The translations under genes were made by a program, and so were the position numbers. A stretch of DNA of 64,000 bases. Source: Aurantimonas sp. 22II-16-19i (GTDB taxonomy: Bacteria > Pseudomonadota > Alphaproteobacteria > Rhizobiales > Rhizobiaceae). The stretch spans positions 489,012 through 553,011 of the forward strand of contig NZ_AQQS01000001.1 of the NCBI RefSeq assembly GCF_002088275.1, given 5' to 3'. How positions within the stretch are numbered: position 1 is the first letter of the stretch; each line of letters opens with the position of its first letter. The notes beneath the pieces were generated by a model. That model had not been told where the DNA came from. It saw only the letters and a program-made list of their open reading frames with translations, and did no database searches. Below are positions 9,207-21,538 of the stretch, piece by piece.

Positions 9207-12176
9207 ATGGCAAACAAAATGCTGATCGACGCGTCCCACCCGGAAGAGACGCGCGTCGTCGTCGTCCGCGGTAGCCGGATCGAAGAGTTCGATTTCGAAT
9301 CGGAACACAAGAAGCAGCTCAAGGGGAACATCTACCTCGCCAAGGTCACGCGGGTCGAACCGTCGCTGCAGGCCGCCTTCGTCGAGTATGGCGGCAACCG
9401 CCACGGCTTCCTCGCCTTCTCCGAAATCCACCCCGACTACTACCAGATCCCGAAGGCCGATCGCGAGGCGCTGCTCGCCGAGGAGATGGCGCGCGGCGAC
9501 GAGGACGACGACGACGAGCCGAAGGCCAAGCCCGCCCCCAAGGCGCAGCGCGGTCGCGGCCGGACGCGCGGCAAGGCTGCCGCCCGCGAGGACGGCGAAA
9601 CGGTCGCCGAGGACGTTTCGGACAATGCCGGCGAGACCGGCGATGACGATGTCGCCGCGACCGGCGACGGCCGCGACGACGCGCCGCATGCGCAGGACCG
9701 TCACGACGATGCGTCCGACACGATCGAGGCCCGCGGCGCCGACGAGGCCGAGGGCTCCGACGACGACGCGGACGAGACCTCTTCCGACGAGGGCGAAGAC
9801 AACGGCCGTTCGCGCAAGCCGCGCCGTGGCCGGCGGCCGCGTGGCCGCGGCCGGGACGCCGACACCGACGATAACGCCGACGAGGATGGCGAGCCCGAGG
9901 AGATCGACGATCTCGGCTCCGAGGACGCGATGGAGGAGGTCCCGGTCCGCCAGAGCCGCCCGCGGCGCCAGTACAAGATCCAGGAGGTCATCAAGCGCCG
10001 CCAGATCCTGCTCGTCCAGGTCGTCAAGGAAGAGCGCGGCAACAAGGGCGCGGCGCTGACGACCTATCTGTCGCTCGCCGGTCGCTATTCGGTCCTGATG
10101 CCGAACACCGCGCGCGGCGGCGGCATCTCCCGCAAGATCACCAATGCCGCCGACCGCAAGCGTCTGAAGGACGTGGTGCGCGACCTCGAAGTGCCGCGCG
10201 GCATGGGCATCATCCTGCGGACCGCCGGCGCCAACCGCACCAAGGCCGAGGTCAAGCGCGACTACGAATATCTGATGCGGCTGTGGGAGACGGTGCGAAC
10301 CGTCACCCTCTCCTCGATCGCCCCTGCCCTCGTCTATGAGGAAGGCAGCCTGATCAAGCGCTCGATCCGCGACCTCTACAACAAGGACATCGACCAGATC
10401 CTGGTCGCCGGCGAAGGCGGCTACCGCGAGGCCAAGGACTTCATGCGGATGCTGATGCCGAGCCAGGCAAAGGTCGTCCAGCCGTACCGCGACCCGACGC
10501 CGATCTTCGCCCGCCAGGGCATCGAGACCCAGCTCGACAAGATGCTGCAGCCGCATGTCACGCTGAAGTCCGGCGGCTACATCATCATCAACCAGACCGA
10601 GGCGCTGGTCGCCATCGACGTCAACTCCGGCCGCTCGACGCGGGAGCATTCGATCGAGGACACCGCCTACCAGACCAATCTGGAGGCGGCCGAGGAGGTC
10701 GCGAGGCAGCTCCGGCTGCGCGACCTCGCCGGCCTGATCGTCATCGACTTCATCGACATGGAAGAGAAGCGCAACAACCGCGCCGTCGAGAAGAAGATCA
10801 AGGATTGCCTGAAGGACGACCGGGCGCGCATCCAGGTCGGCAAGATCTCCCATTTCGGTCTTCTGGAGATGAGCCGCCAGCGCATTCGCGCCAGCGTGCT
10901 GGAATCCACCATGCAGGCCTGCCCGGTCTGTGGCGGTGCCGGCCATATCCGCTCGGCTTCCTCGCTGGCGCTGCACGTGCTGCGCACGATCGAGGAGCAC
11001 CTGCAGAAGCACGCGACCCACGATCTCGTCGTCAAGGTTCCGACCGCGACGGCGATCTACGTCCTCAACGAGAAGCGCAAGCGGATCGACGAGCTGGAGC
11101 AGCATTTCGGCCTGAGGATCACCATCGAGGCCGATGAAGCCGCCGGCCACCAGGGCGTGACGATCGAACACGGCGCTCCGGCGGAACAGCCGATCATCCG
11201 GCAGATCGCGGCGCATCCCGAATCGGTCGTCGCCGATGAGGAGATCGACGTCGTCGAGGAGGAGGCGCCCGAAGAGGCCGTCGCCGAAGAGACCGATACG
11301 AAGGCGAGCGACACCCAGAAGGACGAGGGCGACGGCAAGCGCCGTCGCCGGCGGCGGCGGCGCCGGCGGGGCGAACGCGAGGACGCCCAGAATGGGGAGG
11401 CGAACGCCTCCTCGGACGGCTCGACCGATTCGGGCGAGGAAGCCGAGAGCGGCGAAGACGAGAGCGATGAGAGCGATGACGACGCGTCGGGCGAAGCCGA
11501 TGATGGCGATCGCGGCTCGCGCCGCCGCCGGCGCGGCCGCCGGGGCGGCAGGCGCCACCGGGACCAGAATGGCGAGGCCGGCGAAGAAGCCGGCAACGGC
11601 ACCGAGCCGGTCGCCGCCGTGAGCGAGGCCGCCGTGGTCGCCAGCGAGACGCGGCAGGAAGAGACGGTCTTCTCCGGCGAAGCCACTGCGCATGTCGTCG
11701 CGCCGGAGGCGTTTTCGGACGCTCCGCATGACGAAGCCCATGAGGACGCCGTGGCGGTCGCCGTGGTGAGCGAGACGGTCAGCGACACGGTCGTGGTCTC
11801 GGAGCAGGTCTGGTCGCAGGCCCCGCACAGCGAGGAGCCGGAGCATCACGCCGAGGCGCCGGTGGAGCATAGCGTCGAGGCGGCGGACCCCATCGATCAT
11901 GTCGAGGTGCCCGAGGCCGAAGCGAGCCAGCCGGAAGCTGTCACGTCGAGCGACGACGGCGGCGCGGCGGAAACCGTTGCGGCCGGCGAGGAGGTCGTCG
12001 CGGCCGATCAGGCTGCTGCCGATCAGTCTGGCGCAGATCAGCCAGCCAATGACGACGTTCCCGAACCCGCAGCTCCCAGGGAGCCGGTGGTGACGTCCTC
12101 GACCGGCGAAGAGGCGAGCGGCGAAGACGGCAAGCCGCGGCGCACCGGGTGGTGGGCCCGCCGCAGTTTTTTCTGA
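9207..12176 (+). CDS. rne: Ribonuclease E/G
   Basis: This 989-residue endoribonuclease starts mRNA decay and rRNA processing. The N-terminal S1 domain (from about residue 35) is split by a long acidic, Asp/Glu- and Arg-rich insertion (about 95-250), common in alphaproteobacterial enzymes. The catalytic core follows, with IDVNSG and VIDFIDM (Mg-binding Asp region) and the zinc-link CPVC near 573. The C-terminal 300 residues are disordered, with Arg-rich patches and acidic tracts, the degradosome scaffold and RNA-binding part. The ATG at 9207 is chosen because GGGGAG lies 7 bases upstream and MANKMLIDA is the family N-terminus. A terminator follows directly. Confidence 0.97.
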   Translation: MANKMLIDASHPEETRVVVVRGSRIEEFDFESEHKKQLKGNIYLAKVTRVEPSLQAAFVEYGGNRHGFLAFSEIHPDYYQIPKADREALLAEEMARGDEDDDDEPKAKPAPKAQRGRGRTRGKAAAREDGETVAEDVSDNAGETGDDDVAATGDGRDDAPHAQDRHDDASDTIEARGADEAEGSDDDADETSSDEGEDNGRSRKPRRGRRPRGRGRDADTDDNADEDGEPEEIDDLGSEDAMEEVPVRQSRPRRQYKIQEVIKRRQILLVQVVKEERGNKGAALTTYLSLAGRYSVLMPNTARGGGISRKITNAADRKRLKDVVRDLEVPRGMGIILRTAGANRTKAEVKRDYEYLMRLWETVRTVTLSSIAPALVYEEGSLIKRSIRDLYNKDIDQILVAGEGGYREAKDFMRMLMPSQAKVVQPYRDPTPIFARQGIETQLDKMLQPHVTLKSGGYIIINQTEALVAIDVNSGRSTREHSIEDTAYQTNLEAAEEVARQLRLRDLAGLIVIDFIDMEEKRNNRAVEKKIKDCLKDDRARIQVGKISHFGLLEMSRQRIRASVLESTMQACPVCGGAGHIRSASSLALHVLRTIEEHLQKHATHDLVVKVPTATAIYVLNEKRKRIDELEQHFGLRITIEADEAAGHQGVTIEHGAPAEQPIIRQIAAHPESVVADEEIDVVEEEAPEEAVAEETDTKASDTQKDEGDGKRRRRRRRRRRGEREDAQNGEANASSDGSTDSGEEAESGEDESDESDDDASGEADDGDRGSRRRRRGRRGGRRHRDQNGEAGEEAGNGTEPVAAVSEAAVVASETRQEETVFSGEATAHVVAPEAFSDAPHDEAHEDAVAVAVVSETVSDTVVVSEQVWSQAPHSEEPEHHAEAPVEHSVEAADPIDHVEVPEAEASQPEAVTSSDDGGAAETVAAGEEVVAADQAAADQSGADQPANDDVPEPAAPREPVVTSSTGEEASGEDGKPRRTGWWARRSFF

Positions 12177-12180
12177 GACT

Positions 12181-12212
12181 CTTCGGGCTCGGCCACTAGG
12201 CCGGGCCCGAAG
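12181..12212 (+). terminator. Terminator hairpin after rne
   Basis: A 14-bp stem with one G-T pair (CTTCGGGCTCGGCC / GGCCGGGCCCGAAG) closes an ACTA loop 5 bases after the rne stop codon. The T-tract is weak (CCTTTACG). Confidence 0.75.
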
Positions 12213-13027
12213 CCTTTACGGGCATCGGTTGCTGCGGCGCCCATCCGCACCGAGCCGGAGCGTCGGCCCTTGCTGCTTCGCAAGATCAGGGCCCCTACAC
12301 GTCACCTCGGCCGACCCGGTGTCCAGCCGGACGAGGCAAGTTCATGGCGACCCGGAGCGTCATGACGCTCCTTCGGCGACAGTTCCATTCGCGGCGTCGA
12401 CCGTGACATTCCCTGCACCGGCCACGACGAGACCTGTGGCACGGCGCGCAAGTGAAGCGCAGGCAGGGAATCGCCCCATCGGACGAGCCGGCTGACGCGC
12501 GCCTTGAGCCTTTCAACGTCTGATGAATGTCAGCCCACACCCATCCCGACGATCTTAGGGCATCTCCGCAGGATGTCCGGCATCCGCATATCGACGCCAG
12601 GCATTCCCGACGAGACATCCGCAACGCTGGCGTCGCAGGACGGCGCAGCCCCGTCACGGCGTGAAGAGACGGCATCCAACCCGGAAACAGGCGGTCTGGG
12701 CTTGAGGCAATTGCTGAGAGAGGAAGGAATCAGTGGCCGGCCGGCATTCGCGCGACAGTACGAGGAAACCGTCATTGCGCGGTGCCGACCGACCCCCCAC
12801 GGGACCCAGGAGATGCGGCGGACCTGAGCATTCCATGGGGTAACTCGGGGGCCTGGCAAGAGGCAGCAGGCGCCCTGAATTCCTTGAGGGAACACTTGCT
12901 CAGAACCGGTCGAATTGCAACTTCGCCGCCGGCTCGAAGAGGAAAGTTTTAGCAAGAGGGTTAAGATCCTGCCAACCGTCGAAGCCGCCCCGCGCGGGCT
13001 TATCCCCAACTTGCCGGTGCAGGACCC
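12213..13027. other. Gap between rne and pleD, no gene recognised
   Basis: This 815-base stretch lies between convergent transcription units. Frames of 100-160 codons exist on both strands, but none starts with a ribosome binding site or has family-like composition. It may be a decayed gene or plain spacer. Confidence 0.5.
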
Positions 13028-14380
13028 TCACGCCGCCTCGGCACTGGCGACGCGATTGCGGCCCGCGCGTTTGGCCTCGTAGAGCGCCGCGTCGGCCCGC
13101 TTGAGAATGGCGCTGCGCGTCTCGCCGCCCCGCGACAGGGCAAGGCCCGCGCTGACCGTCACCGCCAGTGCCTCGCCGCCGATCGAGAACAGGGCTTCCG
13201 ACACGGCGTTGCGGATCCGTTCGGCGACACCGAAGGCGGTCTCGGCGTCGGCGCCTGCCATGAGCACCGCGAATTCCTCGCCGCCATACCGGCACGCCAG
13301 ATCGCTCGCGCGAATCGCGCCCCGCAGCCGGCGGGCGAATTCGATCAGCACCCTGTCTCCCGCATCATGGCCGAAGCCGTCGTTGATGCGCTTGAAATGG
13401 TCGATGTCGAGCAGCGCGACAGAGAAGGTCCCTTCGGCATTTGCGGCGCGATCGAGATGGATGTCGAGGAAGCGGCGATTGTGGAGACCGGTCAGGGGAT
13501 CGGTGACGGCAAGTTCGATGGTCTGCTGCAGCGAGCGGCGCAGGCCTTCGTCGTATCGCGAACGGCGCAGCTGCGTGCGCAGCCGGGCTGCGAGCTCGTT
13601 GCGGTCGATGGGCCTCGGAACATAGTCGTTGGCGCCGAGCTCCAGCGCGCGTGCCGCCTTCGTCTCGTCGCCGGCCTCGGCGAGGGCGAGGATCGGCTTG
13701 AGGCGGGTCGCCTGCCCGGACCGGAGCTGCGAGATCAGCCGCAGCGGATCGTGCGTCGTGGCGGCCAGATCGACGACGAGAACATCGATGCCGTCGCCGG
13801 CTGCCCGATCGAGGAAGTCCGCAGCCTGGAAGAGGATCGTCAGCTCGGTCTCGCCGCGCAGTCGCCGCTCGATCAGGCGTCCGTCCTCTGCCGCCTCGAT
13901 CAGGGCGAGCGTATGCGACCTCTCCGTCGCGAGCTGCCGCAGCAACTCCATCTCGCCGCCGACCAGTTGCATCGCCGTTTCCGCCCTCAGGCGCAGCTCG
14001 TCCGTCACGCGCTTCAGCCGCGCCAGGCTGCGCACCCGCGCCAGCAGCGCCAGGTCTCCGACCGGCTTGGTCAGAAAGTCGTCGGCGCCTGCCTCGAGGC
14101 CGGCCAGCCGGTCTTCCGGTTGGTCGAGCGCGGTGATCAGGACGACCGGGACATGCATCGATCCCGGCGCTGCCTTGATCCTGCGGCAGACCTCGAAACC
14201 GTCGAGCCCGGGCATCATCACGTCGAGAAGGACGAGGTCGACGGGCTGCTGCGCGAGCACCTCGAGGGCCGCCTCGCCGCTGATGGCGGTGACGACGTCG
14301 TAATATTCCGCGGCAAGTCGCGCCGATAGCAGCCGCAGGTTCACCTCGATGTCGTCGACGACGAGAATGCGCGCGGTCAT
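13028..14380 (-). CDS. pleD: Diguanylate cyclase response regulator PleD
   Basis: This 450-residue cell-cycle regulator makes cyclic di-GMP. It has the PleD layout: a receiver with phosphorylatable D53 (LLDVMMPG), a degenerate second receiver at about 155-275, and a GGDEF domain whose active loop is GGEEF (366-370). The allosteric I-site RASD lies five residues before it, so product inhibition is expected. In Caulobacter, PleD is phosphorylated by DivJ and dephosphorylated by PleC during the swarmer-to-stalked transition. divK ends 8 bases upstream on the same strand, so the two are co-transcribed as in other alphaproteobacteria. Confidence 0.97.
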   Translation of the reverse strand: MTARILVVDDIEVNLRLLSARLAAEYYDVVTAISGEAALEVLAQQPVDLVLLDVMMPGLDGFEVCRRIKAAPGSMHVPVVLITALDQPEDRLAGLEAGADDFLTKPVGDLALLARVRSLARLKRVTDELRLRAETAMQLVGGEMELLRQLATERSHTLALIEAAEDGRLIERRLRGETELTILFQAADFLDRAAGDGIDVLVVDLAATTHDPLRLISQLRSGQATRLKPILALAEAGDETKAARALELGANDYVPRPIDRNELAARLRTQLRRSRYDEGLRRSLQQTIELAVTDPLTGLHNRRFLDIHLDRAANAEGTFSVALLDIDHFKRINDGFGHDAGDRVLIEFARRLRGAIRASDLACRYGGEEFAVLMAGADAETAFGVAERIRNAVSEALFSIGGEALAVTVSAGLALSRGGETRSAILKRADAALYEAKRAGRNRVASAEAA

Positions 14381-14388
14381 CGGGCGGC

Positions 14389-14760
14389 TCAGGCGTCGTC
14401 GAGGAAGGAACGAATCACTTCCATGAAGCGGTTCACCGAGATCGGCTTGGAGATGTAGGCCTCGCAGCCCCCCTGCCGGATCCGCTCCTCGTCGCCCTTC
14501 ATGGCGAAGGCGGTCACTGCGACGATCGGGATCTTGAACAGCTCCGGATCCGCCTTGAGCTGGCGAGTGACGTCCAGCCCGGAGATTTCCGGCAGCTGAA
14601 TGTCCATCAGGATCAGGTCCGGCCTGTGGGCACGGGCGAGATCCATCGCTTCCAGGCCACTTCGGGTCTGCACGGTGTCGTAGCCGTGCGCCACGAGGAG
14701 ATCGCGGAACAGCTTCATGTTCAGCTCATTGTCCTCGACGATCATGACGGTCTTTGTCAT
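14389..14760 (-). CDS. divK: Single-domain response regulator DivK
   Basis: This 123-residue stand-alone receiver has D53 ([10 protein letters not shown]), the acidic pocket (VEDNE), Thr in AVTAFA and Lys in YISKPIS. DivK relays cell-pole kinase state (DivJ, PleC) to DivL and CckA, and so controls CtrA activity. Length and sequence fit DivK closely. It is the first gene of the divK-pleD operon and its promoter must lie in the 89-base gap shared with the divergent DUF3572 gene. I could not identify a proper TTAA-N7-TTAA CtrA box there. Confidence 0.97.
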   Translation of the reverse strand: MTKTVMIVEDNELNMKLFRDLLVAHGYDTVQTRSGLEAMDLARAHRPDLILMDIQLPEISGLDVTRQLKADPELFKIPIVAVTAFAMKGDEERIRQGGCEAYISKPISVNRFMEVIRSFLDDA

Positions 14761-14849
14761 CGTCGATACTCCCTGCCTCGACCCGTCCGAATAATTCGGC
14801 TACTCCAGCTTATGTAAGCGAATTTCTTTAAGAATCGGGTATCGATCCA

Positions 14850-15182
14850 TTGACGTTCGTTAACGATCCGCGGCTGCCGCGCCGGCCTGGCGACAGACGA
14901 AACGCCCTCGACGCGGAAGCGGCGCAGGCGATTGCGATCAAGGCCCTCGCCTTCATCGCCGCCGATCCCGTTCTCCTGCCCCGGTTTCTCGGGCTCACCG
15001 GTCTCGACCCCGCCAGCCTGCGGCGCGCGGCGCAGGAGGACGGCTTCCTGCCGGGAGTTCTCGACTTCATTCTCGGGCACGAACCGACGCTTGCGGCGTT
15101 CTGCGAAGCGGAGGGCCTGCCGCTCCATCAGGTGCCGGCCGCACGGATGGCACTGCACCCTGTCGACGAGGTTTCCGAATGA
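14850..15182 (+). CDS. DUF3572 family protein
   Basis: This 110-residue protein matches the small alphaproteobacterial DUF3572 family: AAQAIAIKALAFIAADP, LGRF-like LPRFLGLTGLDP and LEDFLPGVLDFILGHE-like helices. It is probably soluble, helical and of unknown role. The only in-frame start is a TTG at 14850, because a TAA lies at 14829-14831; the first 20 residues are therefore uncertain. It diverges from divK and is followed after 24 bases by the HAD-like gene. Confidence 0.75.
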   Translation: MTFVNDPRLPRRPGDRRNALDAEAAQAIAIKALAFIAADPVLLPRFLGLTGLDPASLRRAAQEDGFLPGVLDFILGHEPTLAAFCEAEGLPLHQVPAARMALHPVDEVSE

Positions 15183-15206
15183 AACCTCTCAAAATTGTGA
15201 TCTGCC

Positions 15207-15863
15207 GTGACCTCGAAGCCTGAAACAGCGGGCCCGTCCGTCGATTCTCTTCCGCAGCGGAATAATGCACTTCTCGTTCTGGATGTCGATGAAGTTGTTC
15301 TGGAATTCATCAGCCCATTTTGTCGCCTGCTCGACGAGCACGGCGCCCGTCTGCATCCGGATAGCTTCCGGCTGACCGGCAATGTCCGCTCGATCGCGAC
15401 GGGCGCCGCGCTATCGGGCCCCCGTCTGGAAGCGATCACCCAGCAGCTCTACCACGAGCAGCAGACGCGCCAGCCGCCCGTGCCGGGCGTCGGCGAGGCG
15501 CTCGCACGCCTGTCGCTGCGCGCCGACATCCTGTTCCTCACGGCGATGACTCCCAGCCACTACGATCGGCGTCGACGGCTTCTCGACGATGCCGGCCTCG
15601 CCTTTCCGATGATCGCGACCGAACGCTCCAAGGGGGCTGTGATGGCCGAGCTCTGCGCCCGCAGGAGCGGGCCGGTGGTCTTCGTCGACGACCTGCCGCC
15701 CAATCTCGCCGTCGTGCATCGCAGCGCGCCCCACGTGCGGCTCCTGCATCTGATGGCGAACGAGGTGTTCCGGCCCCATCTGCCGGCGCTGACGGCGGCG
15801 GCAGCCAGCGCCCGCGACTGGAGCGAGGCGGAGGTGATCATCCGGACATGGATCGGCGACTGA
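15207..15863 (+). CDS. HAD-superfamily-like hydrolase
   Basis: This 218-residue protein has haloacid-dehalogenase motifs: LVLDVDEVV (DxD nucleophile), FLTAMT (motif II Thr), the Lys of ERSKGA and FVDDLPPN (acidic motif IV). It is a probable soluble phosphatase with a small cap, substrate unknown. The start is GTG at 15207, with no better in-frame ATG before the DxD. It is probably co-transcribed with the DUF3572 gene. Confidence 0.7.
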   Translation: MTSKPETAGPSVDSLPQRNNALLVLDVDEVVLEFISPFCRLLDEHGARLHPDSFRLTGNVRSIATGAALSGPRLEAITQQLYHEQQTRQPPVPGVGEALARLSLRADILFLTAMTPSHYDRRRRLLDDAGLAFPMIATERSKGAVMAELCARRSGPVVFVDDLPPNLAVVHRSAPHVRLLHLMANEVFRPHLPALTAAAASARDWSEAEVIIRTWIGD

Positions 15864-15917
15864 TTTCTCGCCTCCCGTCGAAAATTCCCCCTGCCGGCTT
15901 GCCAGCGTCATCTCGCC

Positions 15918-15932
15918 GTTCCTCCTTCGTTC
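15918..15932 (+). promoter_or_regulatory. LexA (SOS) box of dinB
   Basis: GTTC-CTCCTTC-GTTC matches the alphaproteobacterial LexA consensus GTTC-N7-GTTC exactly. A -10-like TATGAT follows at 15936-15941 and dinB starts at 15966, so bound LexA would block the promoter. Confidence 0.85.
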
Positions 15933-15965
15933 GGCTATGATCGTCGCTCACCGGGTGCGACCGCC

Positions 15966-17300
15966 ATGCCGATCTCCGACATCTCGACTTTCTGCCGCGA
16001 CTGCTTCGCCCCGGGAAAGGCCGGTCCGCGCCGTTGCCGCCACTGCGGCAGCCCGCGCCTTCTCGACCATCCGGAGGCCTCGCAGCTCTCCCTCGCCCAT
16101 ATCGACTGCGATGCGTTCTATGCCAGCATCGAGAAGCGCGATCGGCCGGAGCTCGCCGACAAGCCCCTGATCATCGGGGGCGGCCGGCGGGGCGTCGTCT
16201 CCACCGCCTGCTACATCGCCCGCATCAGAGGCGTGCGGTCCGCCATGCCAATGTTCAAGGCGCTGAAGCTCTGCCCCGACGCCGTCGTCATCCGGCCGAA
16301 CATGGAGAAATATGTCGGCGTCGGCCGCACCGTCCGGGCGCTGATGAGCGAGATCACGCCGCTGGTCGAGCCGCTGTCGATCGACGAGGCCTTCCTCGAT
16401 CTCGCGGGGACGCAGGCCCTCCACGGCGAGCCGAGCAGCGTCACGCTCGCCCGCCTTGCCAGACGCATCGAGACGAGCCTCGGCATCACCGTCTCCATCG
16501 GACTGTCCCACAACAAGTTCCTCGCCAAGATCGCCAGTGACCTGGAAAAGCCACGCGGCTTCTCGGTCATCGGGCGGGGCGAGACGCTGAGCTTTCTCGC
16601 GGGCAAGCCGATCACCCTGATCTGGGGCGTCGGCCAGGCGATGGAGCAGAAGCTCGCGCGCGACGGCCTCACCCGCATCGGCCAGCTCCAGACGATGGAA
16701 GAGACCGACCTGATGAAGCGCTATGGCGAGACGGGCCGGCGGCTCTTTCGGCTGGCGCGCGGCATCGACGAGCGACCGGTCAATCCCCGCGGCGAGGCCA
16801 AGAGCATCTCCGCCGAGACGACCTTCGACACCGACATCTCGTCCCTGGACGCATTGACGCCGATCCTGCGCGATCTCAGCGAAACCGTCGCGGCGCGGCT
16901 GAAGAAGACCGACCTCGCCGCCTCCACCATCGTCCTGAAGCTCAAGACCGCGGACTTCGCGATCCGGACCCGCAACCGCAGGCTCGGCGATCCGACCCGC
17001 CTCGCCGACCGCATCTTCGCCACCGGCCGCGCGCTTCTCGAAAAGGAGGCAGACGGCACCAGGTTTCGCCTGATCGGCATCGGTTGCGCGGATTTTTCCC
17101 CGGCACTGCGTGCCGATCCGGTCGATCTCGTCGACCAGGGAGCAGCGAAGCGGGCGCGGGCCGAAGCCGCCCTCGACAATCTGCGCGGCAAGTTCGGCAA
17201 GAGCGCGATCGAGACCGGCATCACCTTCGGGCGCCTCGAACGCCGCCGCCCCGACCCGGCGCGGACGGGCGATCCCGCGGCCGACGCGCCCGCCGACTGA
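15966..17300 (+). CDS. dinB: DNA polymerase IV (Y family)
   Basis: This 444-residue translesion polymerase has catalytic carboxylates in [12 protein letters not shown] (D47, equivalent to E. coli D8) and SIDEAFLD (D140, E141). Helix-hairpin-helix thumb and little-finger domains follow. A 40-residue N-terminal extension holds two CxxC pairs (C10/C13, C24/C27), a probable zinc ribbon seen in rhizobial DinB forms. A perfect LexA box lies 34 bases upstream of the start codon, predicting DNA-damage induction. It converges on dnaE. A clamp-binding motif was not securely located. Confidence 0.96.
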   Translation: MPISDISTFCRDCFAPGKAGPRRCRHCGSPRLLDHPEASQLSLAHIDCDAFYASIEKRDRPELADKPLIIGGGRRGVVSTACYIARIRGVRSAMPMFKALKLCPDAVVIRPNMEKYVGVGRTVRALMSEITPLVEPLSIDEAFLDLAGTQALHGEPSSVTLARLARRIETSLGITVSIGLSHNKFLAKIASDLEKPRGFSVIGRGETLSFLAGKPITLIWGVGQAMEQKLARDGLTRIGQLQTMEETDLMKRYGETGRRLFRLARGIDERPVNPRGEAKSISAETTFDTDISSLDALTPILRDLSETVAARLKKTDLAASTIVLKLKTADFAIRTRNRRLGDPTRLADRIFATGRALLEKEADGTRFRLIGIGCADFSPALRADPVDLVDQGAAKRARAEAALDNLRGKFGKSAIETGITFGRLERRRPDPARTGDPAADAPAD

Positions 17301-17437
17301 TGTGGCGGGTGCCTGCGACGGTGGACGTCTGACGCTGAGAGGCCTTGGACGGACGAGTTGCCGATGGCTGGCGACGCCGGGAGCCGGAGCCCGATCGGCC
17401 CTGGCCCGGGAGGACCGCAGGCGGCCGTACCGTGTCC

Positions 17438-17460
17438 GCCGCCCGCCCTAGCCGCCCGCC

Positions 17461-17463
<3 letters not shown>
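17438..17463. repeat. Perfect 13-bp tandem duplication covering the dnaE stop
   Basis: GCCGCCCGCCCTA occurs twice head to tail. The second copy (17451-17463) supplies the dnaE TAG, so the first preserves a duplicate stop-like end downstream. It is probably a local slippage event. Confidence 0.8.
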
Positions 17464-20946
<3,483 letters not shown>

Positions 20947-21216
20947 GGAAGTGACCTCATGCATTGCTGTCCGCCGCGGTGACGGCAGGCTCGCCCGTCC
21001 GGGCGCGGCTTTCAGGAAACGCTCGCCGGCGACCGACGCATTCCGCCATCAAGAAAGGCGTAGTTCTCATACCCGGCGGATGAAAGGCCGGTGCGCTCCA
21101 TGTCCCCAGAAAAGCCGCGCCTTCCACCTTCGCTCACAACCAGGCGCCGGCATAGGCATGGCAACGGGATCGGGGCCGGGAGCAAGGGTGCGGCCAGCGT
21201 GGCCGCCACGTCGGGA

Positions 21217-21303
21217 TCAGACGGCGTGGATGACGAGGCTGAGGGCGAAGAGGAAGCTGGAAATGGCCGCGAGGGAAAGGACATCCTTGGCGAAATCGAG
21301 CAT
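21217..21303 (-). CDS. 28-residue LexA-controlled membrane peptide
   Basis: A very small gene: ATG at 21303 to TGA at 21217. A strong ribosome binding site AGGAGG (21316-21311) lies 7 bases before the ATG. The product starts MLDFAKDVLSL and ends ALSLVIHAV: a short charged N-terminus (D3, K6, D7) and one hydrophobic helix from about residue 9 to 26, so it should span the inner membrane once. A perfect LexA box lies 35 bases upstream of the start codon, just after a CTTGACG -35-like element. I know no named family. Caulobacter SidA, a 29-residue SOS-induced inner-membrane division inhibitor, is a functional precedent by size, topology and control, but I claim no homology. Confidence 0.75.
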   Translation of the reverse strand: MLDFAKDVLSLAAISSFLFALSLVIHAV

Positions 21304-21338
21304 GACGTGACCTCCTGTTTTCTCTTATGTCCCTATTT

Positions 21339-21353
21339 GTTCTTATTTTGTTC
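21339..21353 (-). promoter_or_regulatory. LexA (SOS) box of the 28-residue gene
   Basis: GTTC-TTATTTT-GTTC on the plus strand (GAAC-N7-GAAC on the minus) is a perfect alphaproteobacterial LexA site with the favoured AT-rich spacer. It lies directly after TTGACG (21363-21358) and before the likely -10, the classic operator position. Confidence 0.88.
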
Positions 21354-21436
21354 CCGACGTCAAGCGCCGCGTTCTCGCCGAAAGCGAATTCCTGTAGCCA
21401 GGACCATATCTCGGCGAGGCAGGCGATCGCAGGCAG

Positions 21437-21468
21437 GCGTTCCCGCAGGCCGCGGCCTGCGGGAACGC
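21437..21468 (-). terminator. Perfect 32-bp palindrome after lolD
   Basis: Sixteen bases (GCGTTCCCGCAGGCCG) are followed at once by their exact reverse complement. As RNA it would form a very stable hairpin. It lies between lolD, which ends at 21539, and the promoter of the SOS peptide gene. A second small stem (21521-21536, GCCGCA/TGCGGC) abuts the lolD stop. The likely role is transcription termination or mRNA end protection; no U-tract is present. Confidence 0.6.
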
Positions 21469-21538
21469 GCCGGCAAATGCCTGCGACAGTTCGATGATTC
21501 GGGTTGGTCCAGGCGACGATGCCGCAGGCTTGCGGCGG

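Noticed and set aside
8991..11900. 969-codon minus-strand frame opposite rne
   Set aside because: Antisense shadow; the plus strand encodes RNase E with clear motifs.
12504..12827. 107-codon plus-strand frame after rne
   Set aside because: No ribosome binding site, no hydrophobic or domain pattern, and competing frames of similar length on the other strand.
14761..14849. CtrA box before divK
   Set aside because: TTAA-containing words are present, but no pair has the TTAA-N7-TTAA spacing.
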